A stretch of 64,000 nt of DNA, taken from positions 620,001 through 684,000 of the forward strand of contig CAWKDG010000001.1 of assembly GCA_963848355.1 (NCBI GenBank), read 5' to 3'. Shown here one piece after another: positions 16,779 through 25,066 of this stretch. The stretch comes from CAWKDG01 sp963848355 (GTDB taxonomy: Bacteria > Actinomycetota > Acidimicrobiia > Acidimicrobiales > UBA8190). Position numbers and translations under genes: made by a program. Within the stretch, counting starts at the first letter, position 1, and each line of letters begins with the position of its first letter. Below the pieces are notes generated by a model. The model had not been told where the DNA came from. It did no database searches and worked only from the letters and a program-made list of their open reading frames with translations.

Positions 16779-17822
16779 TCAGGCCTTGGCGTCGGCCGTG
16801 GTCAGTTCCTTCGACGCCCGTTCGAGGTCGCTCTTGTACTTGAGAAGGACGTGCAGGGTGGCCTTGGCCTGCTCGGCGTCGATCGAGTCCACCCCGAGCA
16901 CGACCAGGGTGCGGGCCCAGTCGAGGGTCTCGGACACCGAGGGGTACTTCTTCAGCTCGAGCGTCCGCAGTGACCGCACGATCCGCGCCACCTGGTCAGC
17001 CAGTTCGGCACCGATGCCGGGGACGCGGGTGAGCACGATGTCGCGCTCGCGTTCGAGCGTCGGGTAGTCGAGGTGCAGGTACAGGCAGCGCCGCTTGAGC
17101 GCCTCCGACAGTTCCCGGGTGTTGTTCGACGTCAGGAAGACGAGGGGGATGCGCTCGGCCCGCACCGTTCCCAGTTCGGGAATCGACACCTGGTACTCCG
17201 AGAGCACCTCGAGAAGCAGGGCTTCGGTCTCGAGCTCCACGCGGTCGACCTCGTCGACCAGGAGGACCACGGACTCCTTGGACCGGATGGCCTCGAGCAG
17301 CGGGCGGGCGAGGAGGAACTCCTCGGAGAAGATGTCCTCCTCCAGATCACGCCAGGCCACGCCGCCGCGGATCCCGTCGCCACCCCGCCCGTCGGCGCCG
17401 TCGCCGGTGGGACCGTCGCCGACCGCCGGTGAGGGCGCTTCGCGGTCGCCGTCGGAGACCACCCGTTGTGCCTGGATACGCAGGAGCTGCTTCTTGTAGT
17501 TCCATTCGTACAGCGCCTTGGATTCGTCGAGGCCCTCGTAGCACTGGAGCCTGATGAGCTGGCTGTCGGTGACACGCGCCACCGACTTGGCCAACTCGGT
17601 CTTCCCCGTCCCCGCCGGACCCTCGACGAGCACGGGTTTGGCCAACCGGTCGGCCAGGTAGACGACTCCGGCGATTCCGTCGTCCGCCAGGTAGCCCACT
17701 TCGGCCAGGCGGGTTCGCACATCGGCGACCGAGGTGAAGCGCGGCGGTCCCGGTTCGGGGAAGCCCAGAGGTGTCGGCGCGCCGCGGGGGGCGGCCGACG
17801 GCTGCTCGTCGGAGGTACTCAC
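16779..17822 (-). CDS. MoxR-family AAA+ ATPase
   Basis: AAA+ ATPase of 347 residues. Walker A is GPAGTGKTELAKS near residues 65-77, Walker B is VVLLVDEVDRVE, sensor 1 is LVFLTSNN, and an Arg-finger region ALKRRCLYLHLDYP follows. A low-complexity Gly/Asp-rich insert at about residues 122-152 separates ALYEWNYKKQLL from WRDLEEDIFSEEFLL. The ATG overlaps the proA stop by 4 nt, linking it to the proline genes. The VWA partner follows. MoxR-VWA pairs mature or load cofactors into protein complexes in other bacteria; the target here cannot be read from context. Confidence 0.92.
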   Translation of the reverse strand: MSTSDEQPSAAPRGAPTPLGFPEPGPPRFTSVADVRTRLAEVGYLADDGIAGVVYLADRLAKPVLVEGPAGTGKTELAKSVARVTDSQLIRLQCYEGLDESKALYEWNYKKQLLRIQAQRVVSDGDREAPSPAVGDGPTGDGADGRGGDGIRGGVAWRDLEEDIFSEEFLLARPLLEAIRSKESVVLLVDEVDRVELETEALLLEVLSEYQVSIPELGTVRAERIPLVFLTSNNTRELSEALKRRCLYLHLDYPTLERERDIVLTRVPGIGAELADQVARIVRSLRTLELKKYPSVSETLDWARTLVVLGVDSIDAEQAKATLHVLLKYKSDLERASKELTTADAKA

Positions 17823-19066
17823 CCCCGCACCTGTCCGTCACCGTGCACGACGTACTTGGTACAGGTGAGCTCGCGCACCCCCATCGGTCCACGGGCGTGG
17901 AGCTTCTGGGTGGAGATACCGATCTCGGCCCCGAGGCCGAGCTCCCCTCCGTCGACGAAGCGCGTCGAGGCGTTCACCACCACGGCACCGGCGTCGACCT
18001 CGCGGCAGAACCGGTCGGCCGCCCGCAGATCGGTGGTCACGATGGCCTCGCTGTGACCCGATCCGAAGCGGGAGATGTGGTCGATGGCCTCGTCGAGACC
18101 GTCGACCACGGCCACAGCCAGCTTCAGGTCCAGAAACTCGGTGGCGAAGTCCTCGTCAACGGCCACGCCCATGGCGGGCACGAGAGCCCGTGCCCGCTCG
18201 TCGCCGACGAGCTCGACCCCGCTGAGCGCGCCCGCCACCCGGGGCAGAAAGACATCGGCGATGGCCCGGTGGACGAGAAGGGACTCGGCGGCGTTGCACA
18301 CACCCGGGCGCTGCATCTTGGCGTTCGTCACGATCGATACGGCCGTGTCGAGGTCGGCGCCGGCGTCCACGTAGACGTGGCAATTCCCGTCCCCGTCGAT
18401 CACGCAGGGAACGGTGGCCTGTTCCCGGATGGTGGCGATCAGGGAGGCTCCGCCCCGGGGGATCAGGCAGTCGATGACCCCGTCGAGGCGCATGAACTCC
18501 ACCGCCGCCTGGCGGCGGGTGTCCTCGACCAGGACGACGACGTCCTCGGGCAGTCCCGCTTTTCCGGCCGCCTCCCGCAGGCAGGCGACGATGGCCACGT
18601 TGGAACGGACGGCGGAGGACGAACCCCGCAGCATCGTGGCGTTCCCCGCCTTCAGGCAGAGCCCGGCGGCGTCACTGGTGACGTTCGGCCGGTTCTCGTA
18701 GATGATCCCGATGACCCCCAGAGGCACCCGGACCCGCTCCACCCGCAGGCCGTTCGGACGGACCGTCCCCTCGACGACCTCGCCCACCGGATCAGGGAGG
18801 ACGGCCACCTGGCGCAGGCCCTCGGCCATGGCGGCGATCCGGGCGTCGGTCAGGCGCAGGCGATCGAGCTCCGTGGGCGTCGCCCCGTCGGCGGTGGCGG
18901 CCTCGACGTCGCCGTCGTTGGCGGCCAGGATGTCGGCCCCGTGCTGTTCGAGCAGGTCGGCCGCCAGGCGCAGGGTGGTGTCCTTCACCGCACCAGAGGC
19001 GGTGGCGAGCACCCGACCGGCCTCTTTGGCCCGACGGCCCAACTCGGACACGGACGTTGTGGCCAT
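17819..19066 (-). CDS. proA: Glutamate-5-semialdehyde dehydrogenase
   Basis: Reduces gamma-glutamyl phosphate to glutamate semialdehyde in proline synthesis. The 415-residue aldehyde-dehydrogenase fold has VRVPLGVIGIIYENRPNVTS, GNATMLRGSSSA, IDCLIPRGGASL, and the active-site Cys in QRPGVCNAAESLL. The C-terminal half shows FGSGHSEAIVT and the ProA hallmark VNASTRFVDGGELGLGAEIG. The start is taken as ATG 19066 (MATTSVSELG), since the extra seven residues of the longer frame are not conserved. It follows proB by 91 nt and overlaps moxR by 4 nt. Confidence 0.95.
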   Translation of the reverse strand: MATTSVSELGRRAKEAGRVLATASGAVKDTTLRLAADLLEQHGADILAANDGDVEAATADGATPTELDRLRLTDARIAAMAEGLRQVAVLPDPVGEVVEGTVRPNGLRVERVRVPLGVIGIIYENRPNVTSDAAGLCLKAGNATMLRGSSSAVRSNVAIVACLREAAGKAGLPEDVVVLVEDTRRQAAVEFMRLDGVIDCLIPRGGASLIATIREQATVPCVIDGDGNCHVYVDAGADLDTAVSIVTNAKMQRPGVCNAAESLLVHRAIADVFLPRVAGALSGVELVGDERARALVPAMGVAVDEDFATEFLDLKLAVAVVDGLDEAIDHISRFGSGHSEAIVTTDLRAADRFCREVDAGAVVVNASTRFVDGGELGLGAEIGISTQKLHARGPMGVRELTCTKYVVHGDGQVRG

Positions 19067-19157
19067 AACCCAGGGTACCTCCGCCACCGGTCACCCCCGT
19101 CCACGAACGGGCGCCCGGCGTCGCGCCATGGCCCGGTCCCGTTGCCCACCGGGTCGC

Positions 19158-20285
19158 TCAGGCCAGGACGACGAGATCGTCGCGATGGACGACCTCGTGG
19201 GCCACACCGTCGGGCAGCTCGCTCGTGCGCCGACCGGCCCACGACCCGATCCGCTCGGCCGAGTGCCGCACGAGCCCCTTGGCGAAGACGATCCCGTCGG
19301 GTCCCACGATCTCGACGGCGGCGTCGATGTCGAAGTGACCCGACACCGACACCACGCCGGCCGGAAGAAGCGATGCGTCACCCTCGACCAGAGCCCGGCG
19401 CGCCCCTTCGTCGACCACCAGTGTCCCCGCCGATGCCACGGCGAAGGCGATCCACAATTTCCGGGCCGGCAGTCGCCGCGGGCGCGGACGGAACACCGTG
19501 CCGACGCCGGTGACGCCGGCCACGGCCGCTTGAAGCACGCCCGGGCGGGCGGCGTCGGCGATGACGGTCTCGACGCCGGACCACGCCGCGATCTTCGCCG
19601 CCGCCAACTTCGAGGCCATGCCCCCGCTGCCGATGTCGCTTCCCGTTCCTCCCGCCATCATCTCCAGTCGGTGATCGACCTCGACCACCTCCTCGATGAG
19701 CGAGGCCTCGTCGGTCGTCCGGGGGTCGGCGGTGAGCAGTCCGGCGGTATCGGTCAGCAGGACGAGGAGATCGGCGGCCACCAGGTGGGCCACCAGGGCC
19801 GCCAGGCGGTCGTTGTCGCCGAAACGGATCTCGTCGTCGGAGGTGGCGTCGTTCTCGTTGACCACCGGGACCACGCCCAGCTCGAGGAGACGGGCGAGCG
19901 TCTGGCGGGCGTGCAGGTACTGCTGACGGTGGACGAAGTCGAGTGGGGCCAGCAGAACCTGCCCGACAGCCAGGCCGTGGCGGGCCAGGGCGTCGTCGTA
20001 GACGCGCATCAGACGGTGCTGACCCACGGCCGACACGGCCTGCAGCGTGGCCAGATCGGTCGGGCGCTGACCCCCGCTCAACGCCGCCCACCCGGCGGCG
20101 ATGGCCCCGGAGCTCACGAGGACGACGCTGTGCCCGGCGGCCCGCACCTCGGCGAGGTCGGCGCTCAGCCTCTCGATAGCGGAGCCGTCGACGCCGCCGC
20201 CGGCGGCCGTGACCGACGATGACCCGATCTTGGCCACAATGGTGCGGGCAGCCCCGGGGGCGACGGTGTCGGTGGACGACGTCAT
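19158..20285 (-). CDS. proB: Glutamate 5-kinase with PUA domain
   Basis: Phosphorylates glutamate as the first step of proline synthesis and is the usual point of proline feedback. Amino-acid-kinase domain at about residues 1-265: VAKIGSSSVTA, VVLVSSGAIAAGWAAL, VVNENDATSDDEIRFGDND and GTGSDIGSGGMASKLAAA. The C-terminal PUA domain (about 285-365) includes VDEGARRALVEG and FAKGLVRHSAE. 375 residues, the standard two-domain length. The ATG overlaps the obgE stop by 4 nt. Upstream of proA in a common actinobacterial order. Confidence 0.95.
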   Translation of the reverse strand: MTSSTDTVAPGAARTIVAKIGSSSVTAAGGGVDGSAIERLSADLAEVRAAGHSVVLVSSGAIAAGWAALSGGQRPTDLATLQAVSAVGQHRLMRVYDDALARHGLAVGQVLLAPLDFVHRQQYLHARQTLARLLELGVVPVVNENDATSDDEIRFGDNDRLAALVAHLVAADLLVLLTDTAGLLTADPRTTDEASLIEEVVEVDHRLEMMAGGTGSDIGSGGMASKLAAAKIAAWSGVETVIADAARPGVLQAAVAGVTGVGTVFRPRPRRLPARKLWIAFAVASAGTLVVDEGARRALVEGDASLLPAGVVSVSGHFDIDAAVEIVGPDGIVFAKGLVRHSAERIGSWAGRRTSELPDGVAHEVVHRDDLVVLA

Positions 20286-21694
20286 GATCCGTCGAGCTGT
20301 GGCGCCGGGCCCCCGCGACCACGATCACGTCCCCCCGTCGTCCCGCCCCGGACGTTGCCCTTGTGCGGTCCCCGCCGCGCCCTCCCACCCGCCGATGCGG
20401 CCGCCGCGTCGAGTCCTCCGGCATCGCTCTGGTAGGTGAAGGTGAGCTTCCCCAGGTGGACCACGTCACCATCGCGGGCGCCGGCCCGGACGAGGGCGCG
20501 CTCGACGCCGAGACGGCGCAGGCGCTCCTGGACATAGGCCACAGCCTGGTCGTCGGTGAGGTCGGACAGAGCCACGGCCCGCAGGGCGGACCGTCCGAGC
20601 ACCACGAACGATCCGTCGGCCTCGCGCACGACCTCGATGCCCTCGGGCAGCGGACGGTGGATGACCACGGTCGACGACGGCACCGCTTCCGCCGCCCGGG
20701 CCTCGACGACGAGCTGGGCCAGGCGACCGAGCAAGGCGTCGACTCCCTGACCCGTCACCGCTGAGATCTGCATGTCGGTGAGGTCGGAACCGGTATCGGC
20801 GCCGGCCATCGGATCCTCCCCCACGACGTCGGCCTTCGATCCGACGACCACGCGGGGGCGCTCGAGCAGTTCGGCCCGGTACCGTCCGAGCTCTTCGAGC
20901 AGGATCCGCACCTGCTCCTCGGGGGCCACGCCGTCGACGGCGGCCAGGTCGACGAGAAGGACCAGGACGCGGGCCCTCTCGACGTGGCGGAGAAAGCGGT
21001 GTCCGAGGCCCCGCCCGTCCGCCGCGCCGGCGACGAGGCCGGGGATGTCGGCCACCACGATCTCGGTCTCGGATCCGGCCCGGCCCACACGCACGACCCC
21101 GAGGTTGGGCACCAACGTGGTGAACGGATAGTCGGCGATCTTGGGCCGAGCCGCCGAGATACGCGCGATCAGCGTGCTCTTTCCGGCGTTGGGCATGCCG
21201 ACGATGGCCACGTCGGCGAGGAGCCGCAGCTCCATGTCGAACCAGTGCTCCTCCCCTTTCTCGCCCTGTTCGGCGAAAGCGGGCGCCCGGCGGCGGTTGT
21301 TGAGGAACCGGGCGTTGCCATGACCGCCACGTCCTCCGCGTGCCGCCATCCACCGGTCCCCGGCCGACGCCAGGTCGGCCACCACGACCCCGTCGGCGCT
21401 GCGCACCACCGTCCCGATGGGGACGGGCACCTCCAGGTCGGAACCCGACGCACCGTGCTTCTTCTTGCCCTGGCCGTGGGTCCCGCTCGTCGCCGCCCGA
21501 TGGGGATGGTCGCGGAATCCGAGGAGCGAGGCCTGGTTGTGGGAGGCGACGAGCCACACGTCCCCACCGCCGCCTCCGTCGCCGCCGTCGGGACCGCCCT
21601 TCGACACGTGGGCCTCGCGCCGGAACGAGACACAGCCGGCGCCGCCGTCTCCGGCTTTCACGTGGATCTGGGCTTCATCTACGAACCCCGACAC
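20282..21694 (-). CDS. obg: GTPase Obg/CgtA
   Basis: Ribosome-associated GTPase involved in 50S assembly and stress control. The Gly-rich Obg fold spans about residues 1-158 (FVDEAQIHVKAGDGGAGC and GGPDGGDGGGGGDVWL). The G domain follows with Walker A GMPNAGKSTL, the G2/G3 region YPFTTLVPNLG and DIPGLV, and the OCT-type C-terminal domain IEVVREADGSFVVLG. The G4 motif reads GSKAD in place of NKxD. The last 50 residues are a basic Gly/Arg tail. Start set at GTG 21694 to match the family's N terminus; a GTG at 21727 is possible. Downstream of rplU and rpmA, as is typical. Confidence 0.94.
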   Translation of the reverse strand: MSGFVDEAQIHVKAGDGGAGCVSFRREAHVSKGGPDGGDGGGGGDVWLVASHNQASLLGFRDHPHRAATSGTHGQGKKKHGASGSDLEVPVPIGTVVRSADGVVVADLASAGDRWMAARGGRGGHGNARFLNNRRRAPAFAEQGEKGEEHWFDMELRLLADVAIVGMPNAGKSTLIARISAARPKIADYPFTTLVPNLGVVRVGRAGSETEIVVADIPGLVAGAADGRGLGHRFLRHVERARVLVLLVDLAAVDGVAPEEQVRILLEELGRYRAELLERPRVVVGSKADVVGEDPMAGADTGSDLTDMQISAVTGQGVDALLGRLAQLVVEARAAEAVPSSTVVIHRPLPEGIEVVREADGSFVVLGRSALRAVALSDLTDDQAVAYVQERLRRLGVERALVRAGARDGDVVHLGKLTFTYQSDAGGLDAAAASAGGRARRGPHKGNVRGGTTGGRDRGRGGPAPQLDGS

Positions 21695-21769
21695 GCGCCC
21701 GATCCTAGGCGGGGAGAGAGTCGCCACTCGCCGGTGCGACGGCCGTCGTCACCGACGGGCCCTCGTTGT

Positions 21770-22024
21770 TCAGACTTCGGAACGGACGTCCACGAGCTTG
21801 CGGCCCTTGCGGGTGCCGAACTTGACGAAGCCTTCGGCGGTAGCGAACAGGGTGTCGTCACCACCGCGGCCCACGTTCTCGCCCGGGTGGAACTTGGTGC
21901 CCCGCTGGCGCACGATGATGGCGCCGGCCGGGACCCTGGTCCCGTCGAATACCTTGACCCCGAGTCGCTGGGCATTCGAGTCGCGGCCGTTGCGGGTCGA
22001 GCCACCACCTTTGGTCTTCGACAT
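21770..22024 (-). CDS. rpmA: 50S ribosomal protein L27
   Basis: Large-subunit protein close to the peptidyl transferase centre. 84 residues: GGSTRNGRDSNAQRLGVK at the N terminus, AGAIIVRQRGTKFHPGENVG, then DDTLFATAEGFVKF. The very N terminus reads MSKTKGGG instead of the more common MAHKKGxG; there is no Firmicute-type cleavage extension. It lies 27 nt after rplU and before obg. Confidence 0.97.
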   Translation of the reverse strand: MSKTKGGGSTRNGRDSNAQRLGVKVFDGTRVPAGAIIVRQRGTKFHPGENVGRGGDDTLFATAEGFVKFGTRKGRKLVDVRSEV

Positions 22025-22051
22025 GTCCCGATCTCCTTGTCGTGCCGGCGT

Positions 22052-22372
22052 TCAGCGCGCGGCCGGTACGGTGATGGCGGTGATCTCCACCGTGGCGTAA
22101 TGCTGACGGTGGCCCCAGCGGCGGCGGCGGCGGGCCTTCGACTGATAGGTGAAGCCGCGGATCTTGGGGCCGAGTTCCTCGCCCACGATCCGGGCCGCCA
22201 CCACCGTCCCGGCCAACTGCTCCGGGGTGGCCAGCACCCGGCCGTCGTCGACCACGAGGACGGGGTCGAGTTCGACCTCGCTCCCGGTGGGCAGGCCCAG
22301 CAATTCGACGCGGAGCTGCTGGCCCTCGGCCACACGCTCCTGCTTTCCTCCGGATCGGATCACCGCGTACAT
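22052..22372 (-). CDS. rplU: 50S ribosomal protein L21
   Basis: Large-subunit protein binding 23S rRNA. 106 residues. The N terminus MYAVIRSGGKQERVAEGQ, the middle VLVVDDGRVLATPEQLAG and the basic SKARRRRRWGHRQHY segment with the terminal ITAIT are standard. Only 12 nt separate it from the RNase E/G gene upstream, so it may be read through from that gene. It leads the rplU-rpmA-obg set. Confidence 0.97.
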   Translation of the reverse strand: MYAVIRSGGKQERVAEGQQLRVELLGLPTGSEVELDPVLVVDDGRVLATPEQLAGTVVAARIVGEELGPKIRGFTYQSKARRRRRWGHRQHYATVEITAITVPAAR

Positions 22373-22384
22373 AGCCGTGCCACT

Positions 22385-24346
22385 TTACAGCAAGGTCTCG
22401 TCCAGAACGATTCCCCGCCCCCCGCAGATGGCACAGGTGCTCGACAGGGACTCCACCAGGCCCTCCGACACCCGTTTGCGGGTCATCTCGATGAGGCCCA
22501 GCTCGGAGATGTCGAAGACCTGCGTCCTCGTCTTGTCCCGGGCCAGCGCCGAGCGCAGGGCGGCCGCCACCTTGTCCCGGTTCTCGCGGATCTCCATGTC
22601 GATGAAGTCGATGACGATGATCCCTCCGATGTCGCGCAACCGGAGCTGGCGGGCGATCTCCTCGGCCGCCTCGAGGTTGTTGCGGTAGACGGTCTCCTCC
22701 AGATTGGAGGTCCCCACGTTCTTTCCCGTGTTCACGTCGATCACCGTGAGCGCTTCGGTCCGTTCGATGATGATCGACCCGCCCGACGGCAGCCAGACCT
22801 TGCGATCGAGGGCCTTGTGGAGCTGCTCGTGCACGTGGAACCGCTCGAACACGGGCATGTTCTCGGCTACCGGATCGTAGAGCTCGACGCGATCGGCCAG
22901 CTCCGGATTGACCTGCTCGATGTAGTCCCGCACCTGGAGGAAGAGCTCCTCGTCGTCGATGACGACGCCGCGGTACTCACGGTTGAACTCCTCACGGACG
23001 CTGCGCACCGCCAGATCGGGTTCGCGATAGAGCAGTCCCGGGGCGGTGGCCCGACCCGCTTCCGCTTCGATGGCCGCCCACTGGGCGGCCAGCCGCTCGA
23101 CGTCGTGGCCGAGCTCCTCCTGGCTCGCCCCCTCCGCCGCCGTGCGGACGATGAGACCGTGGCCCTTCGGGCGGACGTCGTCCACGATGCGCCGCAGGCG
23201 CTTGCGCTCGGCGTCGTCGAGCCGCTTGGAGATGCCGAAGGCCGACGAGTTCGGCACCATCACCACGAAGCGCCCGGGCAGGGATACCTCCTGGGTCAGG
23301 CGTGCCCCTTTGGCCCCGATCGGGTTCTTGGTCACCTGGCAGACGATGGTCTGCCCGGCCCGCAGCATCTGCTCGATCCGGGGTGAGCCCCCCGACGAGG
23401 TCTCGACGTCGTCTCGATCGAAACGGACGTCACCGCGGTACAGCACGGCGTTCTTCGGGGTGCCGATGTCCACGAAGGCGGCCTCCATCCCGGGCAGGAC
23501 GTTCTGGACCCGGCCCCGGTAGATGTTCCCGTCGATCTGGATGGCGTCGTCCGCCGCCCGCGACACCTGGTGCTCGACGAGGGTCCGCCCCTCGAGGACG
23601 GCGATCTGGGTGGCGTGGGGACGCACATGGACGCACATGAGATAGCGCCCGACGGGGCGGCCGCGACGCTCGCGGCCGCTGCGGCGGCGCGACCGGCCCC
23701 CGGCCGTCTTGGCGTCACCCTCTCCCTCGTCGTCGAGGGGGTCGGCCGACGCGCTCAGCGACGCCTTCTCCGGGCCCGTCACGTCCCTACCGGCTGTCGC
23801 CGGTACCCCACCGGCGGCTCTGTCCCCTGCCGTCCGGCTGCCCGGCGTCCTGCCGCCCGGGCTCTTGGTCCCCGTGCTCTTCGTCCCCGCCGGAGGGCGG
23901 CGGGGCGATCGGGGAGGCGTCGCCGCCGGGACGGCGACGGGCGCCGGCCGGCGGTCGCCGATACGCGGACGGTCGGCCGCCGGGCGAGGGTCGGAGCCGT
24001 CGGCGGGAGACGAGGCGCTCGCGCCCTCGGGTCCCGCCTCCCCCGTCGACGGGGCCGGGCCCCCGGGTGCCTCCGGGTCGGCGGCGGCACCGGTCGACGG
24101 CCGGCGGCGGCGGCGGCGGGGGTTCGCACCCGACCCCGGCCCACCGGCGGCCGGGGGGCCGTCCGCCTCCTCGTCACCCGGCCCTCGGGGGGTCGACGCC
24201 TCGACCGGCACGTCCGACGGCGACTTTCTACCGACCGGGGGCGTGCCTCCGGAGGCATCGGGAACGGCCGGGACGTCTGTGGGGGCGGGCCCCGGCGGCG
24301 AGCCCACGGGCTCCGCCACCGGCTGGCCGGCGCTCAGATCGGACAT
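22385..24346 (-). CDS. rne: Ribonuclease E/G with long disordered N-terminal region
   Basis: Endoribonuclease for mRNA turnover and rRNA/tRNA processing. 653 residues. The first 215 or so are Pro/Ala/Gly/Arg-rich low complexity, ending in a basic patch before RYLMCVHVRPHATQIAV. The S1 domain contains NIYRGRVQNVLPGMEAAFVD. The catalytic DNase-I-like domain has the metal-binding Asp in LTVIDVNTGKNVG and a second in GGIIVIDFIDM. The Zn-link CAICGGRG lies near the C terminus. Unlike E. coli RNase E, the disordered part is at the N terminus and the protein ends shortly after the Zn-link, as in many actinobacterial enzymes. Between the DUF2344 gene and rplU. Confidence 0.94.
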   Translation of the reverse strand: MSDLSAGQPVAEPVGSPPGPAPTDVPAVPDASGGTPPVGRKSPSDVPVEASTPRGPGDEEADGPPAAGGPGSGANPRRRRRRPSTGAAADPEAPGGPAPSTGEAGPEGASASSPADGSDPRPAADRPRIGDRRPAPVAVPAATPPRSPRRPPAGTKSTGTKSPGGRTPGSRTAGDRAAGGVPATAGRDVTGPEKASLSASADPLDDEGEGDAKTAGGRSRRRSGRERRGRPVGRYLMCVHVRPHATQIAVLEGRTLVEHQVSRAADDAIQIDGNIYRGRVQNVLPGMEAAFVDIGTPKNAVLYRGDVRFDRDDVETSSGGSPRIEQMLRAGQTIVCQVTKNPIGAKGARLTQEVSLPGRFVVMVPNSSAFGISKRLDDAERKRLRRIVDDVRPKGHGLIVRTAAEGASQEELGHDVERLAAQWAAIEAEAGRATAPGLLYREPDLAVRSVREEFNREYRGVVIDDEELFLQVRDYIEQVNPELADRVELYDPVAENMPVFERFHVHEQLHKALDRKVWLPSGGSIIIERTEALTVIDVNTGKNVGTSNLEETVYRNNLEAAEEIARQLRLRDIGGIIVIDFIDMEIRENRDKVAAALRSALARDKTRTQVFDISELGLIEMTRKRVSEGLVESLSSTCAICGGRGIVLDETLL

Positions 24347-24370
24347 AGGAAAGATCCCTTCTCGTACTGC

Positions 24371-25066
24371 TCACGAGACGCGCTCCAAGACGGCGGCGTC
24401 AGCCGCGGGCGTCGCCAGGGGCTCCCGCCGGGAGCCGTCGCGCTCGATCCATTGATTGGTCCTGCGGGCCAGCCCGAGCTCGATACCCATCACCTGGGCC
24501 AGCTCGGCTGGACGGACCCCACGGGGTCGGGTGCCGAGCTCGGCGACGAGCACGGTCCCGGTCCCGGACGGTCCGGCGGAGGAGAGAGCGAGCACCGAGG
24601 GACGCAGGTCGTCGGTGACCGGACGCCCTTTGCGCTCGCGTGTGACGGAGAGGACCTCGGCGCCCAGCACCCGGGTGATGACCCCGGAGAGACCGTCGTG
24701 GTCCATCTGTGGAACATCTATCTCCCATCGGCACGAGGTCACTTCCTCCTGGAGTGACCCCGCCCCCTCGGGGAGGACCTGAGCGGCGACGACGTCGACG
24801 CCCTCAGGGAGGAGAGAGCTGAACGTGGCGGTCACCTCGACGGGTGCCACCGGCTCTCGCAAGGCGACATCGAGATACTCGGCCTTCGATTCGCACCCCG
24901 TCGGGAGAGCGAGGCCGAAGCTCAGCTTGGGCCGGGGGGAGAAGCCCTCGGTGTAGGCCACCGGCACACGGGCCCGGCGCAGGGCCCGCTCCCACATCCG
25001 GGCCACGTCGCGGTGGCTCGTCCACCGCACCCGGCCCATCTTGGCGAAACGGATCCGGAGCCTCAC
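24371..25066 (-). CDS. DUF2344 / radical-SAM-linked protein (TIGR03936 type)
   Basis: A 231-residue protein of the TIGR03936 family, defined by its link to a radical SAM partner. Visible marks are RIRFAKMGRVRWTSHRDVAR at the N terminus, VAYTEGFSPRPKLSFGLALP, and TGCESKAEYLDVAL. The start is GTG 25066 with GGAGG seven nt upstream; the GTGA overlaps the stop of the radical SAM gene, so the two are translationally coupled. In many genomes it is a separate or fused C-terminal part of the radical SAM protein. The reaction is not established; a tRNA- or rRNA-related role is suggested only by the neighbouring RNase E and ribosomal genes. Confidence 0.88.
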   Translation of the reverse strand: MRLRIRFAKMGRVRWTSHRDVARMWERALRRARVPVAYTEGFSPRPKLSFGLALPTGCESKAEYLDVALREPVAPVEVTATFSSLLPEGVDVVAAQVLPEGAGSLQEEVTSCRWEIDVPQMDHDGLSGVITRVLGAEVLSVTRERKGRPVTDDLRPSVLALSSAGPSGTGTVLVAELGTRPRGVRPAELAQVMGIELGLARRTNQWIERDGSRREPLATPAADAAVLERVS

